A stretch of DNA of 64,000 nucleotides from Arcanobacterium sp. (GCA_022778805.1 JALFSN010000006.1:279008-343007), one strand, 5' to 3'. Counted from the first letter of the stretch, positions 45,394-57,215 are shown. A program made the numbers and translations. Notes: generated by a model from the letters alone, not told the origin.

Positions 45394-48300
45394 GTGAGTG
45401 TGGGAGAAAAGGGCGATAAGAAGGCGTTCAAGAGCAGCGAGCGAAACGGCGCCATCGCTTCTCGTGCCGCCACCTCGAAAACTCCAAAATCCGGCAATCG
45501 TTCCCGCTCTTCTCGCCGTCATAGCCACCGCTCTCAGCACCGTTCGTGGCGTGGCTTTTCGAGCGAACAGCTGGAACTTCGCCGCCGAGCAGTGCCCACT
45601 ATTACGTATCCTGAGGAACTTCCGGTCTCAGCGCGACGTGAAGAAATCAAACGCGCCATCAAGTATTCGCAGGTCGTAATCGTGGCTGGCGAGACGGGTT
45701 CGGGGAAAACGACCCAGATTCCTAAGATGTGTCTCGAACTCGGCCTCGGTATCACCGGCATGATTGGGCACACTCAGCCGCGGAGAATAGCGGCGCGTTC
45801 CGTGGCCGAACGCATTAGTGATGAACTCGGCGTGGAACTCGGCGGAGCGATCGGCTATCAGGTGCGCTTTACGGATCGCGCTTCGGATAGTACGCTCGTC
45901 AAACTCATGACCGACGGCATCTTGCTGGCAGAGATTCAGTCTGACCCGCAGCTGCGAAAATATTCTGCCCTCATTATTGACGAAGCTCACGAGCGCAGCC
46001 TCAATATCGATTTCCTGCTCGGGTATTTAGCCCGTCTGCTCCCGCAGCGCCCTGATCTCAAATTGATTATCACGTCAGCGACCATTGATTCTGAGCGCTT
46101 TGCCGCACATTTTGGTGAGCACATGTACGGCGGTTTCCCTGGCAATAAAGCGCCTATCATTGAAGTTTCTGGCCGCACTTACCCCGTGGAGATCCGCTAC
46201 CGACCACTTTTTGACGATGACGCCGTGACGCCGAGCACGGGGGGTATGCGTGACGCCGAACGTATCGCCCGCTCTGAGACTGGCGGCGATTTTGGCACCA
46301 CAGCCGGCAGAGATGGCAGAAATGCCAGCGCTCACGGATACTCCAATGCCGACGTCACTACCGGCATCGGCATTGGTAGAGAGAATGAGCGCCCCACGGC
46401 ACAGGATCAGACCAGCGCAATCGTGGATGCTGCACATGAGCTTTTCGCTGAAGGGTCTGGAGACATTTTGGTCTTTCTCTCGGGCGAGGGAGAGATTCAC
46501 GAGACGCAAAAGGCTTTCCACGACGATCTCGGCGTGCGCTATATTGAGCCCGGTGGACGCAGCAGCATCCCCGACGCCGTGGAAGTCGTACCGCTCTTTG
46601 CCCGTCTGAGCGCGGCAGAGCAGCACCGTATTTTTGAGCCACACCAGCACCGCCGCATCGTCCTCGCCACTAACATTGCCGAGACGTCTCTCACCGTGCC
46701 TGGCATTCGCTACGTTATCGATCCTGGCACGGCGCGCATTTCTCGATTTTCCAACAAGACTAAAGTGCAGCGCTTGCCCATTGAGGCTATCTCTCAGGCC
46801 TCTGCAAACCAGCGCTCCGGCCGCTGTGGGCGCGTAGCTGATGGTATTGCTATCCGGCTTTATTCGCACAGCGATTTTGAATCTCGTCCAGAATTTACCG
46901 AACCGGAGATCCAGCGCACGAGCTTGGCAGCTGTGATTTTGCAGATGGCATCGCTGCACTTGGGCGCAGTGGAGGATTTCCCTTTTATTGACCCGCCGGA
47001 TATTCGAGCGGTACGAGCGGGCGTGCAGCTGCTCGAAGAGATCGGGGCGCTCGAACCAGCGCCACCTGGCCGCCGGCAGGCCAGTCATCAGCAGCCGACC
47101 GAGCTGGCCGGCAAGCACTCCGCGCGCTCGGATGCTGCTCACTCGGAGACCTCAGGGAACTCGAAGATCGCTCCTCTGTCGGCTGCCCTCCCCTCAGCTG
47201 CTGCCTCATCGGTAGCTTCCTCATCGCCGGCTGCCCACTTGGAGAACTCGAATAGCGCTTCCCCATCGGCCACGCCAGCCCCTTACCGCCTCACGAAAAT
47301 TGGCCGCGAGCTGGCGCGGCTTCCCATTGACCCACGCCTGGGGAGAATGCTGCTGGCTGGAGCGGACAATGGAGCTGCGGCCGAGGTGCTAGTGCTTGTG
47401 GCGGCGATGAGTGTGCAAGATGTGCGCGAGCGCCCCGCCGATTTTAAGGCGCAGGCCGATCAGCTGCACGCCCGTTTTACTGAGCCACATTCAGACTTCC
47501 TGGCGTATTTGAATCTGTGGCGTTATTTGAGCACTCAGCAGCGTGAACTTTCCGGATCTGCTTTCCGCAGGCTGTGCAAAGCAGAATTTATCAACTGGTT
47601 GCGCTGGCGAGAATGGCAAGACGTCGTCACCCAGCTGCGTGAGCTAGCACAGCCGCTCCATTTGCACCTACGCCCCATCACGCTTCCCAGCGCTGCGCGT
47701 ATTCGTGAAGCCGAAGAGGAACTCTTGCGCACAGCGGCAGATACCAGCCACCATCGCGCCGTAATTGCTGCCGTCAAGGCCGTCGGAAAAGGCTCCGACA
47801 CTCCGGCAGCAAACGCCATTCATCGCAGTTTGCTCGTAGGGCTGCTCTCGAATATCGGCTCCTGGGATGAGCGCAAGCGCGACTATGAGGGGGCTCGTGG
47901 CACTCACTTCGTCATCTGGCCAGGATCGGGGCTGAATCGCAAGCATCACCCGTGGGTGATGGCCGCAGAGCTGGTGGAGACTTCACGTCTTTTTGCGCGT
48001 TCCGCCGCTCGCATTGAGCCCGAGTGGATTGAGCCTATTGCCAAGCATCTCGTGAAACGCACCTATTCTGAACCTTTTTGGAGTGCGAAGCACGGCGCAG
48101 CCATGGTGCATGAACGGGTGACGCTCTACGGTCTGACGGTGACGCCCGACCGCGTTATCCTCGCCAGCTCACTTGGCACAGCTGCAGCGCGCGAGTTGGC
48201 GCGCGAACTCTTTATTCGCTGCGCATTAGTAGATAACCAGTGGCGCGGTTCGCATCACGCTTTCGTGCGGCATAATGCCGCTGAAGTGGAGAAAGCACAC

Positions 48301-50223
48301 GAGGTCGAGACTCGGCTGCGCCAATTCGGGTTGGTGGCCGATGATGCCGCACAGTTTACGTTCTTTGACGAGCGGATTCCTGAGAACATCCTGAGCGCTA
48401 GAGATTTTGATAAATGGTGGAAGAATGAGCGCCAGCGCCATCCGCACCTGCTTGATTTTACTCAGGATTTTCTGCTGGGCACCACGGCGGCTGCCAGCAG
48501 TGATTTCCCTGATGAATGGCGTCAGGGCACAATCAGCTTGCCCATCACGTACACATTTAACCCAGGTGGGCATGCCGACGGAATCACTATCGACATTCCG
48601 GTGACGGTTTTGCCGCAGGTGCGTGACGTCGGCTTCGATTGGCTCGTCCCAGGTATGCTGCCGGAATTGGTGACGGCTACGATCCGTGCCCTGCCGAAGC
48701 GTATTCGCCGCAATCTGGTGCCAGCTCCCGATGCAGCTCGCGATATTCTCGCTCTTTTTTCTCAGAATTTTTCTCAGAATTCTTCCTCAGGGGGTGCCAC
48801 TTCCCAGCCGTCCACTGCCGCTCGCCCAAGCTTCCACGCAGCTTTTAGCGCCGCCGTCACGAAATTGCGCGGAGTTCATATTGACGATTCTGCATGGGAT
48901 GAGGCCCAAGCGGCTATGCCAGCACATTTGCAGGTGACGTTCGTCGTTCGTTCGGAGCGCGGAGCCGTATTAGACGAGTCCACAAGTATCGCGGCGCTTC
49001 AGCATGATCTGGCTCCGCAGAGCCGTTCTGCTGTGCAGTCCGTGATGGCAAGCGCCGTCTCTCAAGCTCTCGACGAAGCACGCGATCGGATTGTGGCCGA
49101 CCAAAAGGCCGCACAGCGAGCGCAAGAAAAAGCCGCTGCAGCCCAGGCGAGGCGTGAGCGCTCAGAGCTGGCGGAGCGCGCCAGTGCGGCAAAGCTCAGC
49201 GACTCTATCGACGATCTGCACACGTGGCCAGTCCTCAGCTCCGGTGAACTGCCCGAAGTGATCGAAACCATGGGCGCGAATGGCATGGCAATCCGCGGCT
49301 ATCCGGCACTCGTAGAAGTTCAGGGCGGGACTGCTAGTCCAGCAAGTGGAACTACCACCCCAGCAGGCGTTTCCACTGTTAGCACCGCTTCCACTGTGGG
49401 CGCTACCGCCGCTGCCAACGCTACATCCGCTGATAGAGCTTCTACTATGTCTGTGGCTCTGCGAGTGCTCACCAGCGCAGCTGAGCAACAGCGAGACCAC
49501 CGCCACGGCGTCATTCGACTGCTGGCAAACGAACTCCTTTTGCCACAATCACGTATCGTCACCCGTTGGAACGCCCGTGAATCTCTCGCGCTGGCAGCAT
49601 CTCCCTACCCCAATACGAGCGCGCTCAGCGCCGATATGCAATTCGCTGCCACTCGAAATGTGGCGCAGCGCTGGGCACGAGAGCACAAACAGCCGCTGGG
49701 TACGCTGCGTCGGCAAGCTGACTACGAGCAGCTGCGCGCTTACACCCGCGAGCGCAGCGAGGACGAGACGTATCGAATCGCCCAGATCAGCGCACGCATC
49801 ATGGAAGAATGGGCAGAGACGGAATCAATGATCCGCACCCACCAGCACATCTCGCTCATCTCCACGCTCACTGATGTGCGTGACGCCGTCAATCGGCTGG
49901 TTTTCGACGGCTTTATTTCTGCTACACCAGAAGAGCATCTCGCAGATGTGCCACGGTATCTCGCCGCAGCTCAACGCCGAATCGCCAAAGCTGAAAACGA
50001 TCCTGCCGCTGACGACGCCCTCGCCTGGCAAGTACGCGACGTCGAAGAGCTTCTCGCCAGCGAGCAAGAACGCGCTGATTCTCACCCCTACGATCCCGAG
50101 CGCGCTGCCACGCTGACGAAAGCGCGCTGGCTCATCGAAGAGCTGAGAGTCTCACTTTTCGCCCAGCAACTCGGTACTCGGGTCAAGGTCTCTGTGCAGC
50201 GAATTCAAAAATTGCTGGCGTAA
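45394..50223 (+). CDS. hrpA: ATP-dependent RNA helicase HrpA (DEAH box)
   Basis: This 1609-residue DEAH helicase is larger than E. coli HrpA (about 1300). Motif I is AGETGSGKTTQIPKM, motif II IIDEAHERSLN (DEAH), motif III TSATIDSERF, motif V NIAETSLTVPGIRYVIDPG and motif VI QASANQRSGRCGRVADG. The HA2/OB domains and the HrpA-specific C-terminal region follow. It remodels RNA or ribosomes; bacterial HrpA rescues collided ribosomes. Three low-complexity inserts account for much of the extra length: about residues 275-345 (between helicase lobes), 570-630, and 1310-1350. The N-terminus is basic and Ser/Arg-rich. The GTG start follows CACAAT by 6 nt. Confidence 0.95.
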   Translation: MSVGEKGDKKAFKSSERNGAIASRAATSKTPKSGNRSRSSRRHSHRSQHRSWRGFSSEQLELRRRAVPTITYPEELPVSARREEIKRAIKYSQVVIVAGETGSGKTTQIPKMCLELGLGITGMIGHTQPRRIAARSVAERISDELGVELGGAIGYQVRFTDRASDSTLVKLMTDGILLAEIQSDPQLRKYSALIIDEAHERSLNIDFLLGYLARLLPQRPDLKLIITSATIDSERFAAHFGEHMYGGFPGNKAPIIEVSGRTYPVEIRYRPLFDDDAVTPSTGGMRDAERIARSETGGDFGTTAGRDGRNASAHGYSNADVTTGIGIGRENERPTAQDQTSAIVDAAHELFAEGSGDILVFLSGEGEIHETQKAFHDDLGVRYIEPGGRSSIPDAVEVVPLFARLSAAEQHRIFEPHQHRRIVLATNIAETSLTVPGIRYVIDPGTARISRFSNKTKVQRLPIEAISQASANQRSGRCGRVADGIAIRLYSHSDFESRPEFTEPEIQRTSLAAVILQMASLHLGAVEDFPFIDPPDIRAVRAGVQLLEEIGALEPAPPGRRQASHQQPTELAGKHSARSDAAHSETSGNSKIAPLSAALPSAAASSVASSSPAAHLENSNSASPSATPAPYRLTKIGRELARLPIDPRLGRMLLAGADNGAAAEVLVLVAAMSVQDVRERPADFKAQADQLHARFTEPHSDFLAYLNLWRYLSTQQRELSGSAFRRLCKAEFINWLRWREWQDVVTQLRELAQPLHLHLRPITLPSAARIREAEEELLRTAADTSHHRAVIAAVKAVGKGSDTPAANAIHRSLLVGLLSNIGSWDERKRDYEGARGTHFVIWPGSGLNRKHHPWVMAAELVETSRLFARSAARIEPEWIEPIAKHLVKRTYSEPFWSAKHGAAMVHERVTLYGLTVTPDRVILASSLGTAAARELARELFIRCALVDNQWRGSHHAFVRHNAAEVEKAHEVETRLRQFGLVADDAAQFTFFDERIPENILSARDFDKWWKNERQRHPHLLDFTQDFLLGTTAAASSDFPDEWRQGTISLPITYTFNPGGHADGITIDIPVTVLPQVRDVGFDWLVPGMLPELVTATIRALPKRIRRNLVPAPDAARDILALFSQNFSQNSSSGGATSQPSTAARPSFHAAFSAAVTKLRGVHIDDSAWDEAQAAMPAHLQVTFVVRSERGAVLDESTSIAALQHDLAPQSRSAVQSVMASAVSQALDEARDRIVADQKAAQRAQEKAAAAQARRERSELAERASAAKLSDSIDDLHTWPVLSSGELPEVIETMGANGMAIRGYPALVEVQGGTASPASGTTTPAGVSTVSTASTVGATAAANATSADRASTMSVALRVLTSAAEQQRDHRHGVIRLLANELLLPQSRIVTRWNARESLALAASPYPNTSALSADMQFAATRNVAQRWAREHKQPLGTLRRQADYEQLRAYTRERSEDETYRIAQISARIMEEWAETESMIRTHQHISLISTLTDVRDAVNRLVFDGFISATPEEHLADVPRYLAAAQRRIAKAENDPAADDALAWQVRDVEELLASEQERADSHPYDPERAATLTKARWLIEELRVSLFAQQLGTRVKVSVQRIQKLLA

Positions 50224-50347
50224 GCTGTGCATCGCCGGCCGTGCATCGCTAGCTGACATCACCAGCTGTGCATCATTGCCGCTTTATCTGCTCCCTATCA
50301 CTACCTGCCTCGTATTTGCTCTATCTCCACTGCTCGCACCTGATGCT

Positions 50348-51703
50348 TCACATCCGCTGCTTGATTTCTCGCGCCACGATTCGCGCATCTCGCCTAGCGC
50401 CAACGGTCGATGCTGATGCTCCATAGCCGATGAGGTAGACACGTGAATCACGCGCCGCCCGTACCCCCTCCATCTGGATTCCACCGAGCGGTGAGCGCAA
50501 CTTGAGCGGACGCAAATGCCCAAGATCATGTCGGAATCCGGTGGCCCAGATAATCGCATCGAAATTCTCGTGTTTTTCTGCCCACCATGCTCCATCAGCA
50601 TCGAGAGAGTCGAACATCGGTTTGCGCTTCAAAATGCCGCTCGCGCGCAGCTCTCGCACATGCTCTGTGAGCAGCAAACCCGTCTGAGCCACCACTGGCA
50701 ACGGCGGCAAACCCGCCTCCGCGCGGGCGCGCGCCCGCTCCTCTGCATCACGGCCGGCGTTCGGAGAAAGCCCTGACTCTCCGTGCCTACTGCCGTTTCC
50801 CCCGCCGTTTCTCTCGCTGTGCCTGTTTCCTGCAGAAGCTCCCCGCTTGCCCTGCCGCTTTCCTCGCGCTTGCTCTAGCGAATGCTCGTGCTCTGGTTCG
50901 CGCCAGCGCGGCGGGGTGCGCGTCACCCACCGCACTTTTTTCGCCTCGCCGGCGAGCTCTTCCACGTGGTTGATGGCTGAGACACCGCCGCCTACTACCA
51001 GCACTCGCTGTTTCCAGAAGCGTTCGGGCCCAGGATAAGTCTGCGTGTGATATTGCTTGCCGCGAAATTTCTCCGCTCCTGAGACGTATGGCACGAATGG
51101 GTGTCGCCATGTGCCAGTGCAGTTGATAATGAAGCGCGCTCGCCAGATTCCGGCGCTGGTGTGAGCCTCAAGCAACCCTGGCTGCGAGCTTTCCTGACGT
51201 GTGCCCGCTGGAGTGTCTGCCGCCAAAAGGCTGAATTCTTTCACCTCGTCTTTGCCTGTGGCCGTTTTTTCAGCGTCCACTCGGGCAGTCTCGTCTTCGG
51301 CATTTTTCACTGCATACACACACACTGGCCGCAAAATCGGCAAATCGTTCTCGTATTCAAATTCAGCAAAATAAGCGGGCACGAAAAGTCTCGCCGGAGC
51401 ATCGTCATCCATCTCTTCTATAGGTTGTCCTGGCAGATCAGCAATGTGATTCACGGTGGCCATCGTGAGGGTCGGCCAGCGATGTTGCCATGCCCCTCCA
51501 GGAGCATCTTCGGCGTCAAGCACCACGAACGTGCCGAGCGCTGGTTTTTTACGCCACTTCGTGACGCCGTCATCAGCTCCCAGTGTTCCTGCAAAACCTG
51601 TAAATCCACGTTTTTGCAGTTCGTAGGCAGCGCAAATCCCCGCCTGGCCGGCGCCAATCACGAGCACGTCTACACTGTGGACGCTGCAGCTGAGAATCCC
51701 CAT
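50348..51703 (-). CDS. FAD-dependent oxidoreductase (flavin monooxygenase-like)
   Basis: The 451-residue protein has an N-terminal FAD-binding VDVLVIGAGQAGICAAYEL, a GGAWQHRWPTLTM block typical of flavin monooxygenases, a second (NADPH) Rossmann motif RVLVVGGGVSAINHVEEL, and the C-terminal ATGFRHDLGHLRPL with DSRVYLIGYG. It is probably an NADPH-dependent monooxygenase or thioredoxin-reductase-like enzyme; the substrate is unknown. About 60 residues after the NADPH motif are a Gly/Arg/Ser-rich insert. On the minus strand TACCGT ends 6 nt before the ATG (leaderless). It is divergent from the lipoprotein gene. Confidence 0.88.
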   Translation of the reverse strand: MGILSCSVHSVDVLVIGAGQAGICAAYELQKRGFTGFAGTLGADDGVTKWRKKPALGTFVVLDAEDAPGGAWQHRWPTLTMATVNHIADLPGQPIEEMDDDAPARLFVPAYFAEFEYENDLPILRPVCVYAVKNAEDETARVDAEKTATGKDEVKEFSLLAADTPAGTRQESSQPGLLEAHTSAGIWRARFIINCTGTWRHPFVPYVSGAEKFRGKQYHTQTYPGPERFWKQRVLVVGGGVSAINHVEELAGEAKKVRWVTRTPPRWREPEHEHSLEQARGKRQGKRGASAGNRHSERNGGGNGSRHGESGLSPNAGRDAEERARARAEAGLPPLPVVAQTGLLLTEHVRELRASGILKRKPMFDSLDADGAWWAEKHENFDAIIWATGFRHDLGHLRPLKLRSPLGGIQMEGVRAARDSRVYLIGYGASASTVGARRDARIVAREIKQRM

Positions 51704-51858
51704 AGTTCTACGGTAATCTACGCTGCACTATTTTGCCGCTATTACGGCTGCCGCTATGCATCGCAAGCAGCTCTACCCTGCCAGCCTGCCCACAGAACGT
51801 GCTGGCAGAATCTCCCGCAGAGAACTGTGCATACGATAATTGCATTACGATAATGCCT

Positions 51859-52587
51859 ATGAACGTCACACGTCTTGCCTGTGCTATCGCAGCCCTTGCG
51901 CTCACCGCCACTGGCCTTGCCGGCTGCGGCTCCACAACTCCGCAACGCCTGTGCTCTCATCCGCTCGCATCTGCGTTCGCTACGCTGGAAGCAGGCAAGC
52001 AAGCCGACACAGCAATCTCCGTCAGCGCCCCTGATCTTGCCATCTGCACCGCCGAAGCATTAGGCCAACTCAAAGGCTATCAAGAAGAAACCATGAAGAA
52101 TGGAAAAATCCACAGCCACTCCCGAGTGAACATCAATCCGCTCAAGGTAGACATGGTGATAGACGAACCACTTTCAGGCCAATTTGAGCAGGTTATTCTC
52201 ATTGAGGGATTTGCCTTTGCCAAAGTAAACGGAACATGGATACAGGCAACTGAGGATGCAGACGACCCAGCTATTCGCAGTTTGTTGAATCTGCCGCAAA
52301 GCTTTCAGACCCAATTCAACCCGCGGTTGCGCGCTGCTGGCACGGATTCTTCTATCAGATACACGGTAGTTGGCACCGATACCGTCCTTGGCCAGCCGGT
52401 AATAGTTATGGAAGCCACGATTGCAAACAAAGCTGAGAGCTACACATCGCGCTATTACCTCAATAAAAACTATGTGCTACTGCGCTCTGACGCCGTGAGC
52501 TCCGCCGGCACTACTACCACTTCTCGACTCACCGAAATAGATGTGCCACAGACAATTACGAACCCGCTGCTCCCCGCTAAGTCTTGA
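51859..52587 (+). CDS. LppX/LprG-like lipoprotein
   Basis: The 242-residue lipoprotein has a signal peptide with lipobox GLAGC. The mature part (MKNGKIHSHSRVNINPLKVDMVI, VILIEGFAFAKVNGTWIQA, then YTVVGTDTVLGQPVIVMEA and TSRYYLNKNYVLLRSDAV) resembles the LppX_LprAFG fold in topology, a hydrophobic-ligand carrier at the outer face of the membrane. The assignment is by pattern, not certain. The start is the ATG at 51859; TACGAT ends 7 nt upstream. A terminator follows at 52672-52706. Confidence 0.8.
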   Translation: MNVTRLACAIAALALTATGLAGCGSTTPQRLCSHPLASAFATLEAGKQADTAISVSAPDLAICTAEALGQLKGYQEETMKNGKIHSHSRVNINPLKVDMVIDEPLSGQFEQVILIEGFAFAKVNGTWIQATEDADDPAIRSLLNLPQSFQTQFNPRLRAAGTDSSIRYTVVGTDTVLGQPVIVMEATIANKAESYTSRYYLNKNYVLLRSDAVSSAGTTTTSRLTEIDVPQTITNPLLPAKS

Positions 52588-52671
52588 CGGCTAAGTCTCG
52601 ACTTGCCCTCATGCACATGGCCTGCAGCTTTCGGGCAGACCTCCCCACTCGGGCAGACTTTCAGATCCAGT

Positions 52672-52706
52672 AGACCTTTCCGATCAGAATGTGACCGGAA
52701 AGGTCT
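52672..52706. terminator. Bidirectional terminator between the lipoprotein gene and nrdF
   Basis: A perfect 11-bp stem, AGACCTTTCCG (52672-52682) with CGGAAAGGTCT (52696-52706), and a 13-nt loop between convergent genes. TCGGGCAGAC is repeated just to its left (52631, 52650). Confidence 0.75.
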
Positions 52707-52716
52707 GCCATACCGC

Positions 52717-53715
<999 letters not shown>

Positions 53716-53856
53716 TTACTACAGCGGTGAAGCACAGCCGCGCCCCACGGTGTCTATTAAATTATCGTTTATTTACTTTTACGCACTTTACTTTTATATG
53801 CAGATATGCGAATTTCTATGCATGTTCGCTCGCATATATGCGTGCTCACGTCCGCA

Positions 53857-53888
53857 CATGTATGCACGTACGCGAGCGTGCATACATG
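53857..53888 (-). terminator. Intercistronic hairpin between nrdE and nrdF
   Basis: A perfect 12-bp stem, CATGTATGCACG (53857-53868) with 53877-53888, and an 8-nt loop begin 13 nt beyond the nrdE stop. CGCATATATGCG (53831-53842) is a second self-complementary element further on. There is no T-run, so it may stabilise or attenuate the mRNA rather than end it. Confidence 0.6.
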
Positions 53889-53901
53889 CCTCAGAACGCC
53901 G

Positions 53902-56055
53902 TCACAGCATACAGCTTACGCAACCCTCTACCTCAGTGCCCTCAAGCGCCTGCTGGCGAATACGCATGTAGTAGAGACTCTTAATGCCTTTGCGCCATGC
54001 GTAAATATAGTTGCGATTGACGTCGCGCGTCGTGACGGTATCTGGATAGAAGAGCGTGAGACTTAGCCCCTGATCGACGTGCTGTGTAGCCACAGCGTAC
54101 GTGTCAATAATAGCTTTCGGCCCAATCTCGTAGGCATCTTGGAAATACTCAAGATTGTCGTTGTTCATATATGGAGCCGGATAGTACACGCGCCCAACCT
54201 TGCCCTCTTTACGAATCTCGATCTTAGCCGCAATCGGATGGATTGAACTCGTGGCATGGTTGATATACGAAATCGACCCCGTAGGCGGAACGGCCTGCAA
54301 ATTCTGGTTGTACATTCCGTATTTCTGTACATCGGCTTTGAGAGTGCGCCAATCATCCTGGGTAGGGATATGGATATTGGCAAAGAGTTCTTTCACTCGC
54401 TCAGTGCGTGGCTCCCACACCTGATCGGTGTATTTATCGAAGAATTCTCCGCTGGCATACTTCGAGTGCTCGAAATTGTAGAAAGACGTGCCCCGTTCTT
54501 TCGCCAGCTCCATCGAAGCCTGAATGGCGTGGAAAGTCACGGTGTAGAAATACATATTCGTGAAATCCAAAGCCTCGTCAGAGCCGTAATAGATGTGTTC
54601 ACGCCCAAGATAGCCATGCAAATTCATCTGCCCAAGCCCGATAGCATGGCTCAGTCGGTTACCACGATCAATCGACGGCACGGCTGAAATATCAGCAATC
54701 TCTGACACAGTGGTGAGTGCTCGAATGGCCGTGTGAATCGTCTTAGCAAAATCGGGCGAATCCATTGTGCGTGCGATATTGAGCGAACCGAGGTTGCAGG
54801 CAATATCCTTACCCACCGTCTTGTACGTGAGGTCGGCGTTGAATTCGCTTGGCTCGCTCACCTGGAAGATTTCGGTGCAGAGGTTGCTCATCGTGATGCG
54901 CCCCTCGATTGGGTTAGCGCGATTTACCGTATCTTCATACACGATGTAGGGATATCCGGATTCAAATTGAATCTCAGCGAGCGTCTGGAAAAATTGCCGA
55001 GCGTTGATCTTCGTCTTGTGAATGCGCTTGTCATTGACCATCTCTTCATATTTCTCGGTGACGGAGATATCCGAGAATGGCACGCCGTACACACGTTCGA
55101 CGTCATACGGAGAGAAAAGGTACATATCGGCGTTTTTCTGCGCCAGCTTAAATGTGATATCTGGAATGACGACGCCGAGTGAGAGCGTCTTAATGCGGAT
55201 TTTCTCGTCGGCATTCTCGCGCTTCGTATCGAGGAACCGCAGAATATCTGGGTGATGCGCATGCAGATACACCGCACCAGCACCCTGACGTGCACCGAGC
55301 TGATTAGCATACGAGAACGCATCTTCCAGCAGCTTCATCACCGGATTGACGCCGGAGCTTTGATATTTGATCTTCTTGATCGGAGCGCCCTGCTCGCGCA
55401 AATTGGTGAGGTTGAGCGCTACGCCACCGCCACGTTTGCTCAGCTGCAACGCCGAATTGACGGCACGGGCGATGGATTCCATATTGTCTTCCACACGCAG
55501 CAAGAAACAGGAAATGAATTCGCCACGCTGCGCTTTTCCGGCGTTGAGAAATGTGGGAGTGGCTGGCTGATAACGCCCTGTGATGATTTCTTCCATGACG
55601 TCGTGTGCCAACTGCTCGTCTCCCCCGCCAAGGGTGAGCGCCACCATACAGACGCGATCTTCAAAGCGTTCAAGATAGCGGGTGCCGTCAAACGTTTTGA
55701 GCGTATAACTCGTGTAGTACTTAAACGCCCCTAGAAATGTGGAGAAACGGAACTTATGGGCGTAGGCATCCTTGTAGAGCTGCTTGATAAACGAAAAATC
55801 ATACTGGTCAAGCACGGCTTTCTCGTAGTACCCCTCACGCACGAGGTATTCCATCTTCTCTTCGAGATCGTGGAAAAACACGGTGTTTTTGTTCACGTGC
55901 TGCAAGAAATACTGCCGCGTGGCCTCACGGTCTGCATCAAACTGAATCTTGCCGTTCTCATCGTAAAGATTCAACTTGGCATTGAGTGAGTGGTAATCGA
56001 GCGCCGGATCGATGATCTCTTCGCCGGTGTCGGTCAGAGTTGCTTCTGCGTCCAA
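53902..56055 (-). CDS. nrdE: Ribonucleotide reductase class Ib, large (catalytic) subunit
   Basis: The 717-residue R1 protein reduces ribonucleoside diphosphates. Visible are the catalytic Cys in [11 protein letters not shown], the redox-active Cys in [10 protein letters not shown] with its partner near the N-terminal third, and the C-terminal shuttle pair in EGCVSCML that is re-reduced by NrdH. There is no N-terminal ATP cone, as expected for class Ib. The start is a TTG at 56055 overlapping the end of nrdI by 22 bp, with GGAAG just upstream. Confidence 0.97.
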   Translation of the reverse strand: MDAEATLTDTGEEIIDPALDYHSLNAKLNLYDENGKIQFDADREATRQYFLQHVNKNTVFFHDLEEKMEYLVREGYYEKAVLDQYDFSFIKQLYKDAYAHKFRFSTFLGAFKYYTSYTLKTFDGTRYLERFEDRVCMVALTLGGGDEQLAHDVMEEIITGRYQPATPTFLNAGKAQRGEFISCFLLRVEDNMESIARAVNSALQLSKRGGGVALNLTNLREQGAPIKKIKYQSSGVNPVMKLLEDAFSYANQLGARQGAGAVYLHAHHPDILRFLDTKRENADEKIRIKTLSLGVVIPDITFKLAQKNADMYLFSPYDVERVYGVPFSDISVTEKYEEMVNDKRIHKTKINARQFFQTLAEIQFESGYPYIVYEDTVNRANPIEGRITMSNLCTEIFQVSEPSEFNADLTYKTVGKDIACNLGSLNIARTMDSPDFAKTIHTAIRALTTVSEIADISAVPSIDRGNRLSHAIGLGQMNLHGYLGREHIYYGSDEALDFTNMYFYTVTFHAIQASMELAKERGTSFYNFEHSKYASGEFFDKYTDQVWEPRTERVKELFANIHIPTQDDWRTLKADVQKYGMYNQNLQAVPPTGSISYINHATSSIHPIAAKIEIRKEGKVGRVYYPAPYMNNDNLEYFQDAYEIGPKAIIDTYAVATQHVDQGLSLTLFYPDTVTTRDVNRNYIYAWRKGIKSLYYMRIRQQALEGTEVEGCVSCML

Positions 56056-56450
56056 AATTCTTCCAATCCTTCACGAACTTTTTGCACATCTTCAGGAGTG
56101 CCCAGTAGTTCAAATCTATACATATGGGGTACGTGGCACTTAGCGGAGACGATATCTCCCGCCACACAGTAGTACTTGCCAAAATTTGTGTTGCCGCTGG
56201 AGATCACCCCACGGATAAACGAGCGATTGTGCTCGTCATTGAGGAAATGAATCACCTGCTTGGGCACGGCGCCGCCCAGATTTCCACCGCCATATGTGGG
56301 CACAATGAGCACGTATGGTTCATTGACCTCAATGGGCGGATCAACGCGGCGCAGCGGAATCCGCTTGGCCGGAAATCCAAGCTTTTCCACGAAACGCTTT
56401 GTGTTGCCCGTCGCAGACGAAAAATAAACGATATTGACCACGAAAGTCAT
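56034..56450 (-). CDS. nrdI: NrdI flavodoxin-like protein
   Basis: The 138-residue flavodoxin has the FMN phosphate loop [17 protein letters not shown] and the later PTYGGGN and [12 protein letters not shown] segments. NrdI supplies the oxidant that builds the Mn-tyrosyl cofactor of NrdF. The ATG at 56450 has GAGG 5 nt before it; the longer frame to 56600 is Cys/His-rich noise. nrdE overlaps its 3' end. Confidence 0.95.
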   Translation of the reverse strand: MTFVVNIVYFSSATGNTKRFVEKLGFPAKRIPLRRVDPPIEVNEPYVLIVPTYGGGNLGGAVPKQVIHFLNDEHNRSFIRGVISSGNTNFGKYYCVAGDIVSAKCHVPHMYRFELLGTPEDVQKVREGLEEFWTQKQL

Positions 56451-56762
56451 CATCTCCTCGGGCTTATGCGCCCATATTTCCCCTATAGACCACGTGCATG
56501 GCATTGCCGCACACATAGCACAGAATTTATGCCATTTATGCCGCATCTCAATCCCGATGCGCCTCATGACGCTGCTTTCAGCACTGCAGCAACGCTCCAA
56601 GAATTCCGGGAGATTTTACAGGCACTTTTACAGGCAATGCAGCACTCAGCAAACACGAATGATAGCAACCGTGAACGATTGAGAGAGCGCAGACGACAGA
56701 GCCATAGCACAAGCAATCCAGCCACAATCGACAGAGCGCGAGCGGTAAGGCGCAGTGAAAAA
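56451..56762. other. Spacer between nrdH and nrdI
   Basis: A 312-bp gap, unusually large for an nrdHIEF operon. I see no gene, no strong hairpin and no clear promoter in it. Weak word repeats (GCAGCAACGC, TTTTACAGGCA) occur around 56580-56640. Confidence 0.45.
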
Positions 56763-57020
56763 TCAGGCTACAGCCACTTTTGCCTCTGCCGCGAGCGCCA
56801 TCGTTGCCAGTGCTTTGATTTTGTCTGGCCGGAAACCGCTCCAGTGGTCGCCGTCGGCGAATACCACAGGTGCCTGCTGGTATCCGAGGGCTTTCACCGT
56901 ATTTAATGCGTCCTCATCTTGAGTGAGGTCCACCTCGGTATACTCAAGCCCCCGTTTTGCAAGCGCACGCTTCGTAGCCCTGCACTGCACGCACTGTGGC
57001 TTCGTATAAACGGTGATCAT
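56763..57020 (-). CDS. nrdH: NrdH redoxin
   Basis: The 85-residue glutaredoxin-like protein has the redox pair in YTKPQCVQCRATKRAL and the class signature WSGFRPDKIKAL. It is reduced by thioredoxin reductase and hands electrons to NrdE. The start is the ATG at 57020 with AGAGGGAG upstream; the frame to 57056 has no support. It is first in the nrdH-I-E-F order, but 312 bp separate it from nrdI. Confidence 0.95.
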   Translation of the reverse strand: MITVYTKPQCVQCRATKRALAKRGLEYTEVDLTQDEDALNTVKALGYQQAPVVFADGDHWSGFRPDKIKALATMALAAEAKVAVA

Positions 57021-57169
57021 CGCTCCCTCTCCATTCTCTCTATCGACACTCTTCATTCACACCCTGGCGGCACTGCATGGACTCATGCCCTGGCCGTACC
57101 TCCGGTAATTACATGAAAGTAATTTACCCCAGAATCTATTCCCGCACCATTCGGGCGGCTCGGAAATAG

Positions 57170-57215
57170 ACACTACACCTAGTGGTAATCTTCGTGAAGC
57201 ACCCCTAGATGGTGT
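57170..57215. promoter_or_regulatory. Candidate NrdR-box pair upstream of nrdH
   Basis: ACACTACACCTAGTGG (57170-57185) has the dyad CACTA/TAGTG and fits the general ACAC...GTGT shape of NrdR boxes. A weaker partner, CACCCCTAGATGGTGT, lies at 57200-57215. Centre spacing is about 30 bp, slightly short of the usual 31-32. The sites lie 150-195 bp upstream of nrdH. Confidence 0.35.

Noticed and set aside
46075-47142. 355-residue frame opposite hrpA
   Set aside because: Antisense shadow of the helicase gene, without start signals or family resemblance.
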